Assembly: GCF_006376675.1 (NCBI RefSeq) | Contig: NZ_VEWK01000001.1 | Location: 619,679 to 683,678, forward strand | Origin: Brucella pecoris | GTDB taxonomy: Bacteria; Pseudomonadota; Alphaproteobacteria; Rhizobiales; Rhizobiaceae | DNA: 64,000 nucleotides | Direction of reading: 5' to 3' | In this document: piece by piece, positions 29,916 to 39,073 of the stretch | Numbering within the stretch: the first letter of the stretch is position 1 | Layout of the letters: each line of letters opens with the position of its first letter | Made by a program: the position numbers and the translations under genes | The notes under the pieces: model-generated | Told to the model about the DNA's origin: nothing | The model's input: only the letters and a program-made list of their open reading frames with translations | Databases searched by the model: none

Positions 29916-31543
29916 TGTGCCCCCTCCGTTTCGGTGCCTGCTCGTGGCGCGTTGAGTACGCTGCTGATATAGGACGCCGGATTGTGCAGCGACCGCGCCG
30001 TTTCATCCATATAACGCATCGCCGGACCAGCCGCGATCGTCAAGGCCAGACAAATCGCCAGAAGACCTGCAATCGGCACCACTTCCCGCACCAGAACACG
30101 CGGCACGTTACCTTCGAGCGAAGCCCAGAATGTGCGAATGCCAGTACGCGTCATCGCGATCAGCGCGGAAAGACCGGACAGGAGAAGAAGCGCGACCAAT
30201 GCCCAGCTTGCCGGGCTGACAGGCATTGCAAGCTGCGGCGTCGGGCCGTCGCCGTTGAAAACGGCTGCAAGGATCAGGAACTTGGCAATGAAACCTGAAA
30301 ATGGCGGCAAACCTATCAGCAATATCGCACAAATGGCGAAACATGTGCCCAGGACCGCAAGGGTCGCGGGTAGCACCGCGCCGATCTCGTCTTCTTCCTC
30401 TTCCTCCTCATCGTCACCATAAGCTTCCATGGTAACAGCAAGAACGTTGGCAGCCGCGTCCTGACCACGTTCGATCAATTCGATCAACAGGAAAAACGCC
30501 GCGATGGTGAGCGTCGAGCTGACCATATAAAAGAGTGCAGCACCGGTCATGGCGATATTGCCGCTGCCGATGGCAGCCAGCAGAGTGCCGGACGACACAA
30601 GAATACTGTAACTTGCCAACCGTCCCATCGCCTGCGAGGCCACGACCCCGATCAGACCGAAACCCAGCGTGACCATTCCGCCGAAATAGAGCCAGTCATT
30701 GCCGAAGCCATAGGAAGAGCCGGCACCGATCCCAAACATCAGCGGAGACAGGCGCAGCAAGACATAGATGCCGACCTTGCTCATGATGGCGAATATCGCC
30801 GCCACTGGTGCCGCCGCCGCCGTATAGGTCGGCGCGAGCCAGAAATTGAGAGGCCACATACCTGCCTTGACAAGGAATGCGACGCCCAGAACCGCCGCCC
30901 CTGCTTCAAGCAGCATACGGTCCTCGGGTGCTACCTGTGAAATCTTCTGCGCAAGATCAGCCATATTGAGCGTGCCGGTTACGCCATAGATCAAGCTGAC
31001 ACCGATCAGGAACAGCGACGAAGCGACCAGATTGACGGCGATGTAGTGCATGCCAGCCTTCACGCGTGCAGGACCGGAACCATGCAGCGCCAGGCCGTAG
31101 GATGCCGCCAGCATGACTTCGAAGAAAACGAAAAGATTGAACAAGTCACCAGTCAGAAATGCGCCGTTCAACCCCATCAGCAAAAGCTGGAAAATCGTGT
31201 GGAAATGCGGACTGGCCTTGTGCCAGTGCGCGAGTGCGAAGCTGAGCGAAGCCATACCAAGCAGGCTGGTCAGCATAAGCATAAGAGCCGCAAGACGATC
31301 CAGAACCAGCACGATACCGAACGGTGCGGGCCAATTGCCAATCAGGTAAACAAGAGCGTCGGGTGCCTTGTCGCTCGCCATGCCCGCAAGCGTGATTGCA
31401 ATCCCGATTAACCCCAGGGTCGAGATGGAGTTGATGGCCATCTTCAGTTTGCGATTACGCTCATCGAACAGCAGCAGAATTGCTGCCGTCACGAGCGGCA
31501 GAACAATCGGAGCGACAATGAGGTGCGTTTTCCAATCCAACAT
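29912..31543 (-). CDS. phaD: Monovalent cation/H+ antiporter subunit D
   Basis: This 543-aa polytopic protein is homologous to the proton-pumping NuoL/M/N subunits, with TGDLFNLFVFFEVMLAASYGLALHG and AFLVKAGMWPLNFWLAPTY carrying the conserved Glu and Lys of the proton path. An unusual run of ten acidic residues (DDEEEEEEDE, about 376-385) sits in a loop between helices. Its start shares a base with the phaC stop. Confidence 0.93.
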   Translation of the reverse strand: MLDWKTHLIVAPIVLPLVTAAILLLFDERNRKLKMAINSISTLGLIGIAITLAGMASDKAPDALVYLIGNWPAPFGIVLVLDRLAALMLMLTSLLGMASLSFALAHWHKASPHFHTIFQLLLMGLNGAFLTGDLFNLFVFFEVMLAASYGLALHGSGPARVKAGMHYIAVNLVASSLFLIGVSLIYGVTGTLNMADLAQKISQVAPEDRMLLEAGAAVLGVAFLVKAGMWPLNFWLAPTYTAAAAPVAAIFAIMSKVGIYVLLRLSPLMFGIGAGSSYGFGNDWLYFGGMVTLGFGLIGVVASQAMGRLASYSILVSSGTLLAAIGSGNIAMTGAALFYMVSSTLTIAAFFLLIELIERGQDAAANVLAVTMEAYGDDEEEEEEDEIGAVLPATLAVLGTCFAICAILLIGLPPFSGFIAKFLILAAVFNGDGPTPQLAMPVSPASWALVALLLLSGLSALIAMTRTGIRTFWASLEGNVPRVLVREVVPIAGLLAICLALTIAAGPAMRYMDETARSLHNPASYISSVLNAPRAGTETEGAQ

Positions 31544-31881
31544 CAGTTCTCCTTGCCGTCCACGTGGTCCGTACGCGTCAACCCGCGCGAGGCGAGCAGC
31601 ACGACAAGGAAAAGTGCGGTCATTGCAAAACCGATGACGATGGCAGTCAAAACGAGCGCCTGTGGCACCGGATCGGTATATTGTGCGGCCTGAACGTCAA
31701 CACCGCTATCAAGTACCGGAGCCGCATTCGTGCGCAGGCGCCCCATGGAAAAGATGAAGAGATTGACAGCGTAGGAAATCAGCGAAAGGCCGATTGCCAC
31801 CTGGAAGGTACGCGGGCGAAGAATGAGCCACACACCGGATGCCATCACTACGCCGATTGCCAGAGCAAGAACGAGTTCCAT
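31543..31881 (-). CDS. phaC: Monovalent cation/H+ antiporter subunit C
   Basis: This 112-aa NuoK-like protein has three helices (MELVLALAIGVVMASGVWLIL; VAIGLSLISYAVNLFIFSMG; LVLTAIVIGFAMTALFLVVL). Its start codon shares its first base region with the stop of phaAB. Confidence 0.93.
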   Translation of the reverse strand: MELVLALAIGVVMASGVWLILRPRTFQVAIGLSLISYAVNLFIFSMGRLRTNAAPVLDSGVDVQAAQYTDPVPQALVLTAIVIGFAMTALFLVVLLASRGLTRTDHVDGKEN

Positions 31882-34796
31882 CAGTTCTCCTCCTTCGTAG
31901 CGGCGAGCTTCTCGACACGGTGTTTACGGAGCGATTGGTGCGCGAGAGCGATCAACACCAGGACGGTCGCACCGACCACGAGGGTGAACACGCCGAGGTC
32001 GAATAACAGCGCGCTGGCTGTCGGCATTTTCCCGATATACGGTATTTCCGTGTACTGGAAAAAGGTGGTGAGGAACGGATAGCCGAAGAACCACGAACCC
32101 GCACCCGTTGCGGCTGCGAACAGCAGGCCGAGCCCGATCCAGCGCAACGGCAGAATACGCAAGCGGTCTTCGACCAGGCGCGCGCCTGACGCCAGATATT
32201 GCAGCAGGAATGCAATTGCGAGCGTGATACCGGCCGCGAACCCGCCGCCCGGCAGATCATGACCGCGCAGGAACAGATGCACCGCCAGCACGATGATGAC
32301 CGGGAAAAGCCACTGCATGATGACCGAAGGCACAGCCAGATAATCGGCCAGCGTTTCACCCGCCTTGCGGTCGGGCGCCGCCTCGTCATAGGCATCCTGA
32401 ATCTTCTGCTGTGCTGTCGAACCTGTGGTATCGGATGCGGGACGGAAACGACGCAGGAGCGCAAAGACCGTCAGGCCCACAATGCCGAGAACAGCGATTT
32501 CGCCAAAAGTGTCGAAAGCGCGGAAGTCGACCAGAATGACATTCACGACATTCTTGCCGCCGCCGCCAGAATAGGCGTTTTCGAGGAAATAATCGCCAAT
32601 GCTGCTGGGCGATATGCGTGTCATTACGGCATAGGCGATGACGGCCACCCCTGCCCCACTGCCGATTGCGAGCAGTAAGTCCCGATAGCGGCGGATACGT
32701 GGGCCGATTTGCACCGGAATCGGGTCGGGATCTTCCCAACGCTTCGGCAGCCAGCGAAGCCCGAGAAGCAGCAGAACGGTCGTCACGATCTCGACCAGCA
32801 ACTGCGTCACAGCAAGATCGGGTGCGGAAAGCCAGACGAAGGTAATGCAGGTGATAAGCCCGGCACCACCAAGAAGGATCAGCGCCGCCAGTCGATGATA
32901 CTTGGCCTGATACGCCGCGCCGATGGCACAGGCACCGCCAAGTATCCAAAGTCCGGCAAAGATCGGGTCCACCGGCTGGGCACCGAGCGAGCCGGGCCGC
33001 AGGCCGGAAACGAAAACTGGCCAGGCGGCGGCAAGGACAGCCACCACAACCACGATACGGAGCTGTGGCTGCAGACGGCGTGTGCTGAGGAAGGTTTCGG
33101 CCTTGCGCGCCCAGTTCCATGACAAGGTCACCAGAACACGCTCGAAAATGCGCTGTCCCTGCAAATGCCGGAAGAATGGCGGGCCATCTTCACTGGTCGC
33201 AAGATAGTTCTTCAGCATCCAGTGCAGAAGAATACCGCCGATCATGGCCACGATACTCATCATCAGAGGCAGGTTGAAGCCGTGCCAGACCGAGAGACTA
33301 TATTCAGGCGTGGCTGTGCCCAGCACCGACAGAACAGCCGAATGCAGGAACGGCCCGATGGAGAGGCCCGGAATAATACCGATCAACAGGCAAAGCAGAA
33401 CCAACAGCTCGATAGGACGGCGCATCCAGTGCGGCGGCTCGTGCGGCTCATGCGGCAGGTCGTGTGGCGGAGGTCCAAAGAACGTCGAGTAGATAAAGCG
33501 CACGGAATAGGCGACCGTAAAGATACTGGCAATCGTGGCCACATAAGGCGTGATCGTGTCGAGCCACGAGGCCATGTGCGTTTCCACCGCTTCGGCAAAG
33601 AACATTTCCTTGGAAATGAAGCCGTTGAGCAGCGGCACGCCCGCCATGGCCGCACTCGCGACCATGGCGAGCGTTGCCGTATAGGGCATGGGACGCAACA
33701 GTCCGCTCAGCTTGCGCATGTCACGTGTGCCGGTCTCATGATCGATAATACCGGCAGCCATGAACAGCGATGCCTTGAAAATCGCATGGTTGACCATGTG
33801 GAAGATCGCCGCGACGGCGGCAAGCGGACTGCCAAGACTAAGCAGAACGGTAATCAGTCCAAGGTTACTGATCGTGGAATAGGCGAGCAGTCCTTTGAGG
33901 TCCTGCTGGAAAACCGCGAAGAAACTGGCGATCAGGAGCGTGATCAGACCGGCCGAACCGACGATCCAGAACCACTCTTCGGTTCCACTGAGAACCGGCC
34001 AGAGTCGGGCCAGCAGGAAGACGCCTGCTTTCACCATGGTTGCCGAGTGCAGATAGGCCGATACAGGCGTGGGAGCCGCCATGGCATTCGGAAGCCAGAA
34101 GTGGAACGGAAACTGCGCGCTCTTGGTGAAGGCGCCAAGCAGGATCAAAATGAGCGCCACACTGTAGAGCGGATGTGTCCGAACGATGTTTCCTGCCGCC
34201 AGAACCTTGTCGAGATCGTAGCTGCCGACGATATGGCCGAGGATCAGAACGCCTGCCAGCAGACAGAATCCACCTATGCCGGTCACCGTAAGCGCCATGC
34301 GCGCGCCGTCGCGGGCGCTTGCATTGTGATACCAATAACCGATCAACAGGAACGAGAAGATGCTGGTCAGTTCCCAGAACACGGCGAGCAATATCAGATT
34401 GCCTGACAGAACCACACCGAGCATCGATCCCATGAAGGACAGAAGGAATGAGAAGAACCTCGGGACGGGATCCTCGGGCGACATGTAATAACGCGCATAA
34501 ATGACGACCAGCAGGCCGATGCCCGTGATGAGCATCGCGAAAAGCCAGGCAAAGCCATCCATGCGGAAGGTGACATTGAGGCCGTAGGCAGGAAGCCATT
34601 CTATGGTGCCGCGAAGCACCTTGCCGTCTGACACGATGGGATAAAGGCTGGCGGTGACGATAAAGGCGACGAGCGCGATTGCTGCCGTAAACCAGGCCGA
34701 ACCGCTACGATCCGCCCCCCTGAATAATCCGGTTATGGCGCTGCCTAGAAAAGGTAGAAGGACAAGCAGGAAAAGCATTCTGCCGTCCATCGTCAT
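31881..34796 (-). CDS. phaAB: Fused subunit A/B of monovalent cation/H+ antiporter
   Basis: This 971-aa protein joins a NuoL-like A part (about 1-770, with FWELTSIFSFLLIGYWYHN and HSATMVKAGVFLLARLWPVL) to a B part (about 780-940, LFPVIIVLAVHLFLRGHDLPGGGFAAG). The fusion is usual in alphaproteobacteria. The complex exchanges K+ or Na+ for protons across the inner membrane and supports alkaline and salt tolerance. It is the first gene of the phaAB-C-D-E-F-G operon; the cation is not decidable from sequence. Confidence 0.94.
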   Translation of the reverse strand: MTMDGRMLFLLVLLPFLGSAITGLFRGADRSGSAWFTAAIALVAFIVTASLYPIVSDGKVLRGTIEWLPAYGLNVTFRMDGFAWLFAMLITGIGLLVVIYARYYMSPEDPVPRFFSFLLSFMGSMLGVVLSGNLILLAVFWELTSIFSFLLIGYWYHNASARDGARMALTVTGIGGFCLLAGVLILGHIVGSYDLDKVLAAGNIVRTHPLYSVALILILLGAFTKSAQFPFHFWLPNAMAAPTPVSAYLHSATMVKAGVFLLARLWPVLSGTEEWFWIVGSAGLITLLIASFFAVFQQDLKGLLAYSTISNLGLITVLLSLGSPLAAVAAIFHMVNHAIFKASLFMAAGIIDHETGTRDMRKLSGLLRPMPYTATLAMVASAAMAGVPLLNGFISKEMFFAEAVETHMASWLDTITPYVATIASIFTVAYSVRFIYSTFFGPPPHDLPHEPHEPPHWMRRPIELLVLLCLLIGIIPGLSIGPFLHSAVLSVLGTATPEYSLSVWHGFNLPLMMSIVAMIGGILLHWMLKNYLATSEDGPPFFRHLQGQRIFERVLVTLSWNWARKAETFLSTRRLQPQLRIVVVVAVLAAAWPVFVSGLRPGSLGAQPVDPIFAGLWILGGACAIGAAYQAKYHRLAALILLGGAGLITCITFVWLSAPDLAVTQLLVEIVTTVLLLLGLRWLPKRWEDPDPIPVQIGPRIRRYRDLLLAIGSGAGVAVIAYAVMTRISPSSIGDYFLENAYSGGGGKNVVNVILVDFRAFDTFGEIAVLGIVGLTVFALLRRFRPASDTTGSTAQQKIQDAYDEAAPDRKAGETLADYLAVPSVIMQWLFPVIIVLAVHLFLRGHDLPGGGFAAGITLAIAFLLQYLASGARLVEDRLRILPLRWIGLGLLFAAATGAGSWFFGYPFLTTFFQYTEIPYIGKMPTASALLFDLGVFTLVVGATVLVLIALAHQSLRKHRVEKLAATKEEN

Positions 34797-35119
34797 GCGC
34801 CACAGGCCTCCTAGCCGAAATCAAGGTTGATCCGAAGCAGGCACCGCTCAAGAAAACAGCAACAGAATCGCTCCGGCAAGTTGTAGAGAGGAATCATATA
34901 TTCCGATGGCCTTATTATGACCGGCCACGGAACATTATGGCAATAGCTTTCAATGGCTTATCGCGTAGATTTGAATCATTTTATCGTTCCTCGCACCGGA
35001 AAATCTATAATTTATCGGCCGCTTCGAACCGCGATACCTGACTCTCGGCCATATTAGCCCTAAAATCTTTCGGCCAGATGACACACGCACTTCATTTTGA
35101 AGCGTTCACAAACGCGGCT
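34797..35119. other. Intergenic region upstream of phaAB
   Basis: About 320 bp, AT-rich at 34890-35060, with no supported gene. It should contain the antiporter promoter on the minus strand. I could not place -35/-10 boxes with confidence, and I see no clear terminator for the FAD protein gene that ends at 35120. Confidence 0.4.
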
Positions 35120-36457
35120 CTAACCTTCAAGCAAAATTGCCGACAGTCGTTCGGCTTGAACGCGAATATCCGGCACCGCAGTAACTTCCCAGAATGCGCC
35201 TTTCGTAACCGGTCCGATAGCGAAAAAGGGGCCTGAAGGCTCTCCTCGCGCATTAAGTAGCCGGAGGTCACGCGTGACATCGAAACCGAGATCCAGTGCA
35301 TCCGGTCGCGCCAGGCCATGCTCCATAAGGCCGATCAACGCGGTATTGCGGGTCGTCGAAAATCGGGGGTTGCCACCGCGACAATCGATAACGGTTGCCA
35401 CATGCAATTTTTCGACCTGTTCGCTACGTCGCGGGCGATAGAGGATTTCCATTCCTTCGCCTTCGTCGCGCACGGAAACCAGATGACCTGCCGAGACTTT
35501 AAGTTGCCTATCGTTTACGGCAGCTTCGATACGATCCGCGACAGCCGGTGCCATGCGATGCCGATGCACGTCCCACCATGGTCGCAGATGGCGGAGGAAA
35601 CCGCAGTGCTGCGACATCGGCAGCCCCGCCCAGATATGCTGCGTATGCGGACGCAGACCGTCCATCACACCACGCCAGCCGGAACCAGCCTTTTCCGCTT
35701 CCACCATCATGGCGCGCACGCGCTTCATGAGCTGCGACAGGCCGATCGATACGGGCAGATCGTCTGCCTCTATCGAGTAGGCTTGTGTCGGAGAATGGCG
35801 CGCGGGCAGAAGCCCACGGCGCGAAATCGCGTAGATTTCGGCACGGTGCCCGTTGTCGAGCAGAGACAATACACTATCGATCATCGACAAGCCGGTGCCG
35901 AATATCGCGACAGGAGCATCTGTAGGCACATCGAAATAGCCGTTGCTTGACCAGTATTCCGTAACGTGTTTACCGGATTTTGCGATGGCAGCCTCATTAC
36001 CCGTAGCAAGAATAATGGCATCGGCAACGAAGGCGTCTCCGTTTTCGGTAGTAACGGTCGGCCTGCCATCCTTCAGCGCCACATCGACGATTCCAGTCTT
36101 TTCAACTGTCAAACGTGTAGCGTCTTCGCAAAGGTAAGGGGCGATCAGATGCTCCAGATAGGAGCGGTAGAGCTTACGTGGCGCAAAACTATGCGGTTCC
36201 CACGAATGGCCTGGAGCGGCAATGTCGTTCGACCGCAGCCAATTTACGAAATGATCCGGCTGATCGGGAAATGCGCTCATATTGCTGGCGCGGACATTGA
36301 GGAGATGGCTCGGATTTTCTGTCGCGTAGGCGATCCCTGCCCCTAATTGGCCTGAACGCTCGAAAATTCTCACGGTTGAGCCAGGCGAATGGCGAAGCAA
36401 CTGTGCGGTCAGAATGATGCCGCTTGCACCGGCGCCAATGATGATAAATGACTTCAA
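35120..36457 (-). CDS. FAD/NAD(P)-binding protein (NAD_binding_9 type)
   Basis: This flavoprotein of about 445 aa opens with the dinucleotide motif IIIGAGASGIILTAQLL, then the family segment GAGIAYATENPSHLLNVRASNMSAF. A second nucleotide-binding region VAIFGTGLSMIDSVLSLL follows near 190-210. I prefer the TTG at 36457 (LKSFIIIGAG), which has GAGG 9 bp upstream. An in-frame ATG at 36508 would add a non-homologous arginine-rich stretch. Family members are predicted oxidoreductases without a settled substrate. No obvious operon partner is present. Confidence 0.82.
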   Translation of the reverse strand: MKSFIIIGAGASGIILTAQLLRHSPGSTVRIFERSGQLGAGIAYATENPSHLLNVRASNMSAFPDQPDHFVNWLRSNDIAAPGHSWEPHSFAPRKLYRSYLEHLIAPYLCEDATRLTVEKTGIVDVALKDGRPTVTTENGDAFVADAIILATGNEAAIAKSGKHVTEYWSSNGYFDVPTDAPVAIFGTGLSMIDSVLSLLDNGHRAEIYAISRRGLLPARHSPTQAYSIEADDLPVSIGLSQLMKRVRAMMVEAEKAGSGWRGVMDGLRPHTQHIWAGLPMSQHCGFLRHLRPWWDVHRHRMAPAVADRIEAAVNDRQLKVSAGHLVSVRDEGEGMEILYRPRRSEQVEKLHVATVIDCRGGNPRFSTTRNTALIGLMEHGLARPDALDLGFDVTRDLRLLNARGEPSGPFFAIGPVTKGAFWEVTAVPDIRVQAERLSAILLEG

Positions 36458-36815
36458 ACTATCGTGACCTCGTCCCGTTTCACGACAACGACATGAGAAG
36501 CGCGTCATCAGATTATTGTTTTGAATCCCACTATTTTAGTTAGGTTCCAACAAACAAACCCTCTTGTAAACCCCCATAAAACCGGGATGGCCCCAGTATC
36601 GGGGGACGTTTTTGACGTCTGTTCATCTGGAGTGTGTGATCGAAAAGTAAACAGTGAAACGCGGTGAACCACAGATCGTTGACAGTGTGTTTCAGAAACA
36701 TGGGCTGGCTTCTGAGGTCAGAATAACAATATTTCTCTCAACATCATTCATGAGGCTGCCTTGATAATCCCAAGCCAGACAGCCCCGCCCGACCGCTGAA
36801 ACACAGGACACAGTA
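36458..36815. other. Divergent promoter region between the FAD protein and the nitroreductase
   Basis: About 360 bp with no supported gene. A consensus TTGACA lies at 36679-36684 on the plus strand but no -10 box stands 16-18 bp beyond it. The short inverted blocks ccggga and tcgggg near 36582-36604 are of unknown meaning. Confidence 0.4.
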
Positions 36816-37415
36816 ATGAACAATTCCCTGCTGAATTCCATCAAGAAGCGCCGTACACAGTATGCTCTGGGCAAGTCCCTTCCGTTTTCGAACGAAGACA
36901 CCGCCGAGCTGATCCGCGAAGCGGTTAAGCACACGCCTTCCTCCTTCAACTCGCAGAGCTCCCGCGCTGTAATCCTGTTTGGCGACGAGAGCGACAAGCT
37001 GTGGAACATAGCGAAGGAAGCGCTTCGCCAGATCGTTCCTGCCGACGCTTTTGCGCAGACGGAAGCCAAGATCGACAGCTTCGCCGCCGGTGCCGGTACG
37101 GTTCTGTTCTTTGAAGATCAGAACGTTGTTAAGGGTCTTCAGGAGAATTTTCCGCTTTACGCCGACAATTTTCCGATCTGGTCCGAACAGTCGGGTGGCA
37201 TGGCGCAGCATTCGGTCTGGAGCGCCCTCGCCGATGCAGGAATCGGTGCAAGCCTTCAGCACTACAACCCGCTGATCGATCAGGAAGTCGCCAAGGCCTG
37301 GAATATTCCGTCATCCTGGAAACTTCGTGCACAAATGCCATTCGGCTCGAATGAACAGCCTTTTGCTGAAAAAACCTTCATGGACGATGCCGAACGCTTC
37401 AAAGTGTTCGCTTGA
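36816..37415 (+). CDS. Nitroreductase-family protein (Hbn1/Frm2-like)
   Basis: This 199-aa FMN-dependent oxidoreductase opens with LLNSIKKRRTQYALG and then EAVKHTPSSFNSQSSRAVIL, the FMN-phosphate-binding segment. SGGMAQHSVWSALADAGIGASLQHYNP is the central motif of the compact bacterial/fungal Hbn1-type branch. It reduces nitro compounds or quinones using NAD(P)H. A good ribosome binding site (agga) precedes the ATG and a terminator follows, so it is a single-gene unit. Confidence 0.9.
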   Translation: MNNSLLNSIKKRRTQYALGKSLPFSNEDTAELIREAVKHTPSSFNSQSSRAVILFGDESDKLWNIAKEALRQIVPADAFAQTEAKIDSFAAGAGTVLFFEDQNVVKGLQENFPLYADNFPIWSEQSGGMAQHSVWSALADAGIGASLQHYNPLIDQEVAKAWNIPSSWKLRAQMPFGSNEQPFAEKTFMDDAERFKVFA

Positions 37416-37438
37416 TCGCTTGATTGCTTAGCATGAAT

Positions 37439-37468
37439 CGAGCCGGAGGAATTTTCCTCCGGCTTTGT
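37439..37468 (+). terminator. Rho-independent terminator after the nitroreductase gene
   Basis: The arms agccggagg and cctccggct enclose a 6-nt loop, followed by ttgtt. It lies 24 bp past the stop codon and separates this gene from the convergent Anbu operon. Confidence 0.8.
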
Positions 37469-37491
37469 TCGTAAGCAGGTTTCGTACGAGA

Positions 37492-38229
37492 TCATTCCCC
37501 GTCGAAACTGAACGGTGGCAATTGCTCGAGCGCGGATTTCAGTGCCTCAGACCAGCTTTCCGATACAGTCTGATAATAAGGATCGGTAGCCTCAAACCGT
37601 TTGCGGGCACCCGTTTTGAAGCTGTCTGCTTCATAGATCTGCATATCGAGCGGCAACCCCACCGAAAGATTGGCTTTCAGCGTAGAGTCGAAGGAGACAA
37701 GCAGCAGCTTCACCCCTTCCTCGAAACTCATCTGCTCCTGATAGGCGCGTACAAGGATGGGCTTGCCGTATTTGTTCTCGCCAATCTGGAAGAACGGCGT
37801 ATCGGCTGAACTCTCAATGAAGTTGCCCTCGGGATAGATATAGAAAAGACGCGGCTGCCCGCCTCTGATCTGTCCGCCGAGAATGAATGAGGCGCCGAAA
37901 GCGTCAGCACTCTGCCCGCCGGTGGCAGAATTCTGGATCACTTCCTTGACGGTATCGCCAACGAGACGTGCAACCTGAAACATCGAAGGCGCATCGAAAA
38001 CGGACGGATGTCTGTCTGCCGGAGCCTTCATGCGTTCTTCCAGAAGGCTTGCGACGGCTTGCGTCGTCGCAAGATTTCCAGCCGAAAGCAAAACAATCAC
38101 GCGCTCACCGGGCTCAGACCAGCTCCGCATCTTCGTAAAGATAGAAATATTGTCTAGCCCGGCATTTGTCCGTGTATCGGACATGAACACAAGGCCACGA
38201 TCGATTTTCATTCCAACGCAATAAGTCAT
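37492..38229 (-). CDS. Anbu (ancestral beta-subunit) proteasome-like protease
   Basis: This 245-aa Ntn-hydrolase of the proteasome superfamily starts MTYCVGMKIDRGLVFMSDTR. Thr2, exposed after Met removal, is the expected nucleophile, with Asp and Lys partners in the SDTRTN region. Anbu forms ring or helical assemblies of uncertain function. ATG 38229 is required by the Thr2 chemistry; a TTG two codons upstream also exists. It is the last gene of a four-gene cluster (ATP-grasp, alpha-E, transglutaminase, Anbu), an association known from comparative genomics and thought to act on a peptide conjugate. Confidence 0.92.
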   Translation of the reverse strand: MTYCVGMKIDRGLVFMSDTRTNAGLDNISIFTKMRSWSEPGERVIVLLSAGNLATTQAVASLLEERMKAPADRHPSVFDAPSMFQVARLVGDTVKEVIQNSATGGQSADAFGASFILGGQIRGGQPRLFYIYPEGNFIESSADTPFFQIGENKYGKPILVRAYQEQMSFEEGVKLLLVSFDSTLKANLSVGLPLDMQIYEADSFKTGARKRFEATDPYYQTVSESWSEALKSALEQLPPFSFDGE

Positions 38230-38266
38230 AAGCAATATCCGGCAGGCAACTCACTATCCAGAAGGA

Positions 38267-39064
38267 TCACTGCCCTACATTGATGTGAACCGCAAGACTT
38301 TCCACCGTGCCGCCCAGACGAACTCCGGAAATAGGCGCCGCATCGCGATAATCGAGCCCGGTTGCAATCCGCACATAGCGGTCGTTCGGGCAAATATTGT
38401 TGGCGGCATCGAAACCGACCCAGCCCAGACCGTCAATATGAGCTTCGGCCCATGCATGACTTGCGGTCTGCTCTTCCACGCCTTCCATCATCAGATATCC
38501 CGATACGTAACGGGCTGGAATACCGATGAGCCTGGCCGTCGAAAGGAAAATATGCGTGTGATCCTGACAAACACCTTTCCCGGTTTCCAATGCGCTTTCG
38601 GCATCCGTTGAAACGCTCGTCGTTCCCGGCATATAGGCGATCGCCTTATGTATGGTATTCATCAACTCGTGCATCAGGGCAAGCCGCTCCAGTCCGGACG
38701 GGAGATCGCCCGCCAGAGTCCTGATGCGCTCACCCGGTGACGTCAGCGGCGTTTCGCGTTCGAAGAGCCAGAGCGGCGCATAACCATAGACAGGCCCCAA
38801 TATGCCAACCCTATCTTCCACATCGATGCTACCATTGGCAGTTATGATGATTTCTTGGATATTGCGAGCATGTTGGACCAGATCTGTCTTGTTGCCGAAG
38901 CCGTCGATATAGGAAACCTCCGGCTCTCCACCTTCGATTTTCAGTTCCCAGTGCCTGACTACCTGACCCGGAACGGTTGGCGGACGCAGCCGCAACCTTT
39001 GCACCGCATAAGGAACCGGATGCTCATAGCGATAATGTGAAACGTGCCGGATGTTGAGCAGCAA
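38267..39064 (-). CDS. Transglutaminase-like cysteine peptidase with N-terminal beta domain
   Basis: This 265-aa protein has an N-terminal beta-strand domain (LLNIRHVSHYRYEHPVPYAVQ) and a transglutaminase core with the Cys-His-Asp triad visible in GVCQDHTHIF, SHAWAEAHID and WVGFDAANN. Members cleave or transfer amide bonds. Translation starts with TTG at 39064 with GAGG 7 bp upstream, 10 bp after the alpha-E stop. It probably processes the peptide bond made by the ATP-grasp partner. Confidence 0.92.
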   Translation of the reverse strand: MLLNIRHVSHYRYEHPVPYAVQRLRLRPPTVPGQVVRHWELKIEGGEPEVSYIDGFGNKTDLVQHARNIQEIIITANGSIDVEDRVGILGPVYGYAPLWLFERETPLTSPGERIRTLAGDLPSGLERLALMHELMNTIHKAIAYMPGTTSVSTDAESALETGKGVCQDHTHIFLSTARLIGIPARYVSGYLMMEGVEEQTASHAWAEAHIDGLGWVGFDAANNICPNDRYVRIATGLDYRDAAPISGVRLGGTVESLAVHINVGQ

Positions 39065-39073
39065 GCGAAGACC

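Noticed and set aside
33165..34406. 413-codon plus-strand frame inside phaAB
   Set aside because: Antisense to well-matched membrane helices of PhaA; composition rich in Arg/Gln/Gly/His is typical of a shadow frame.
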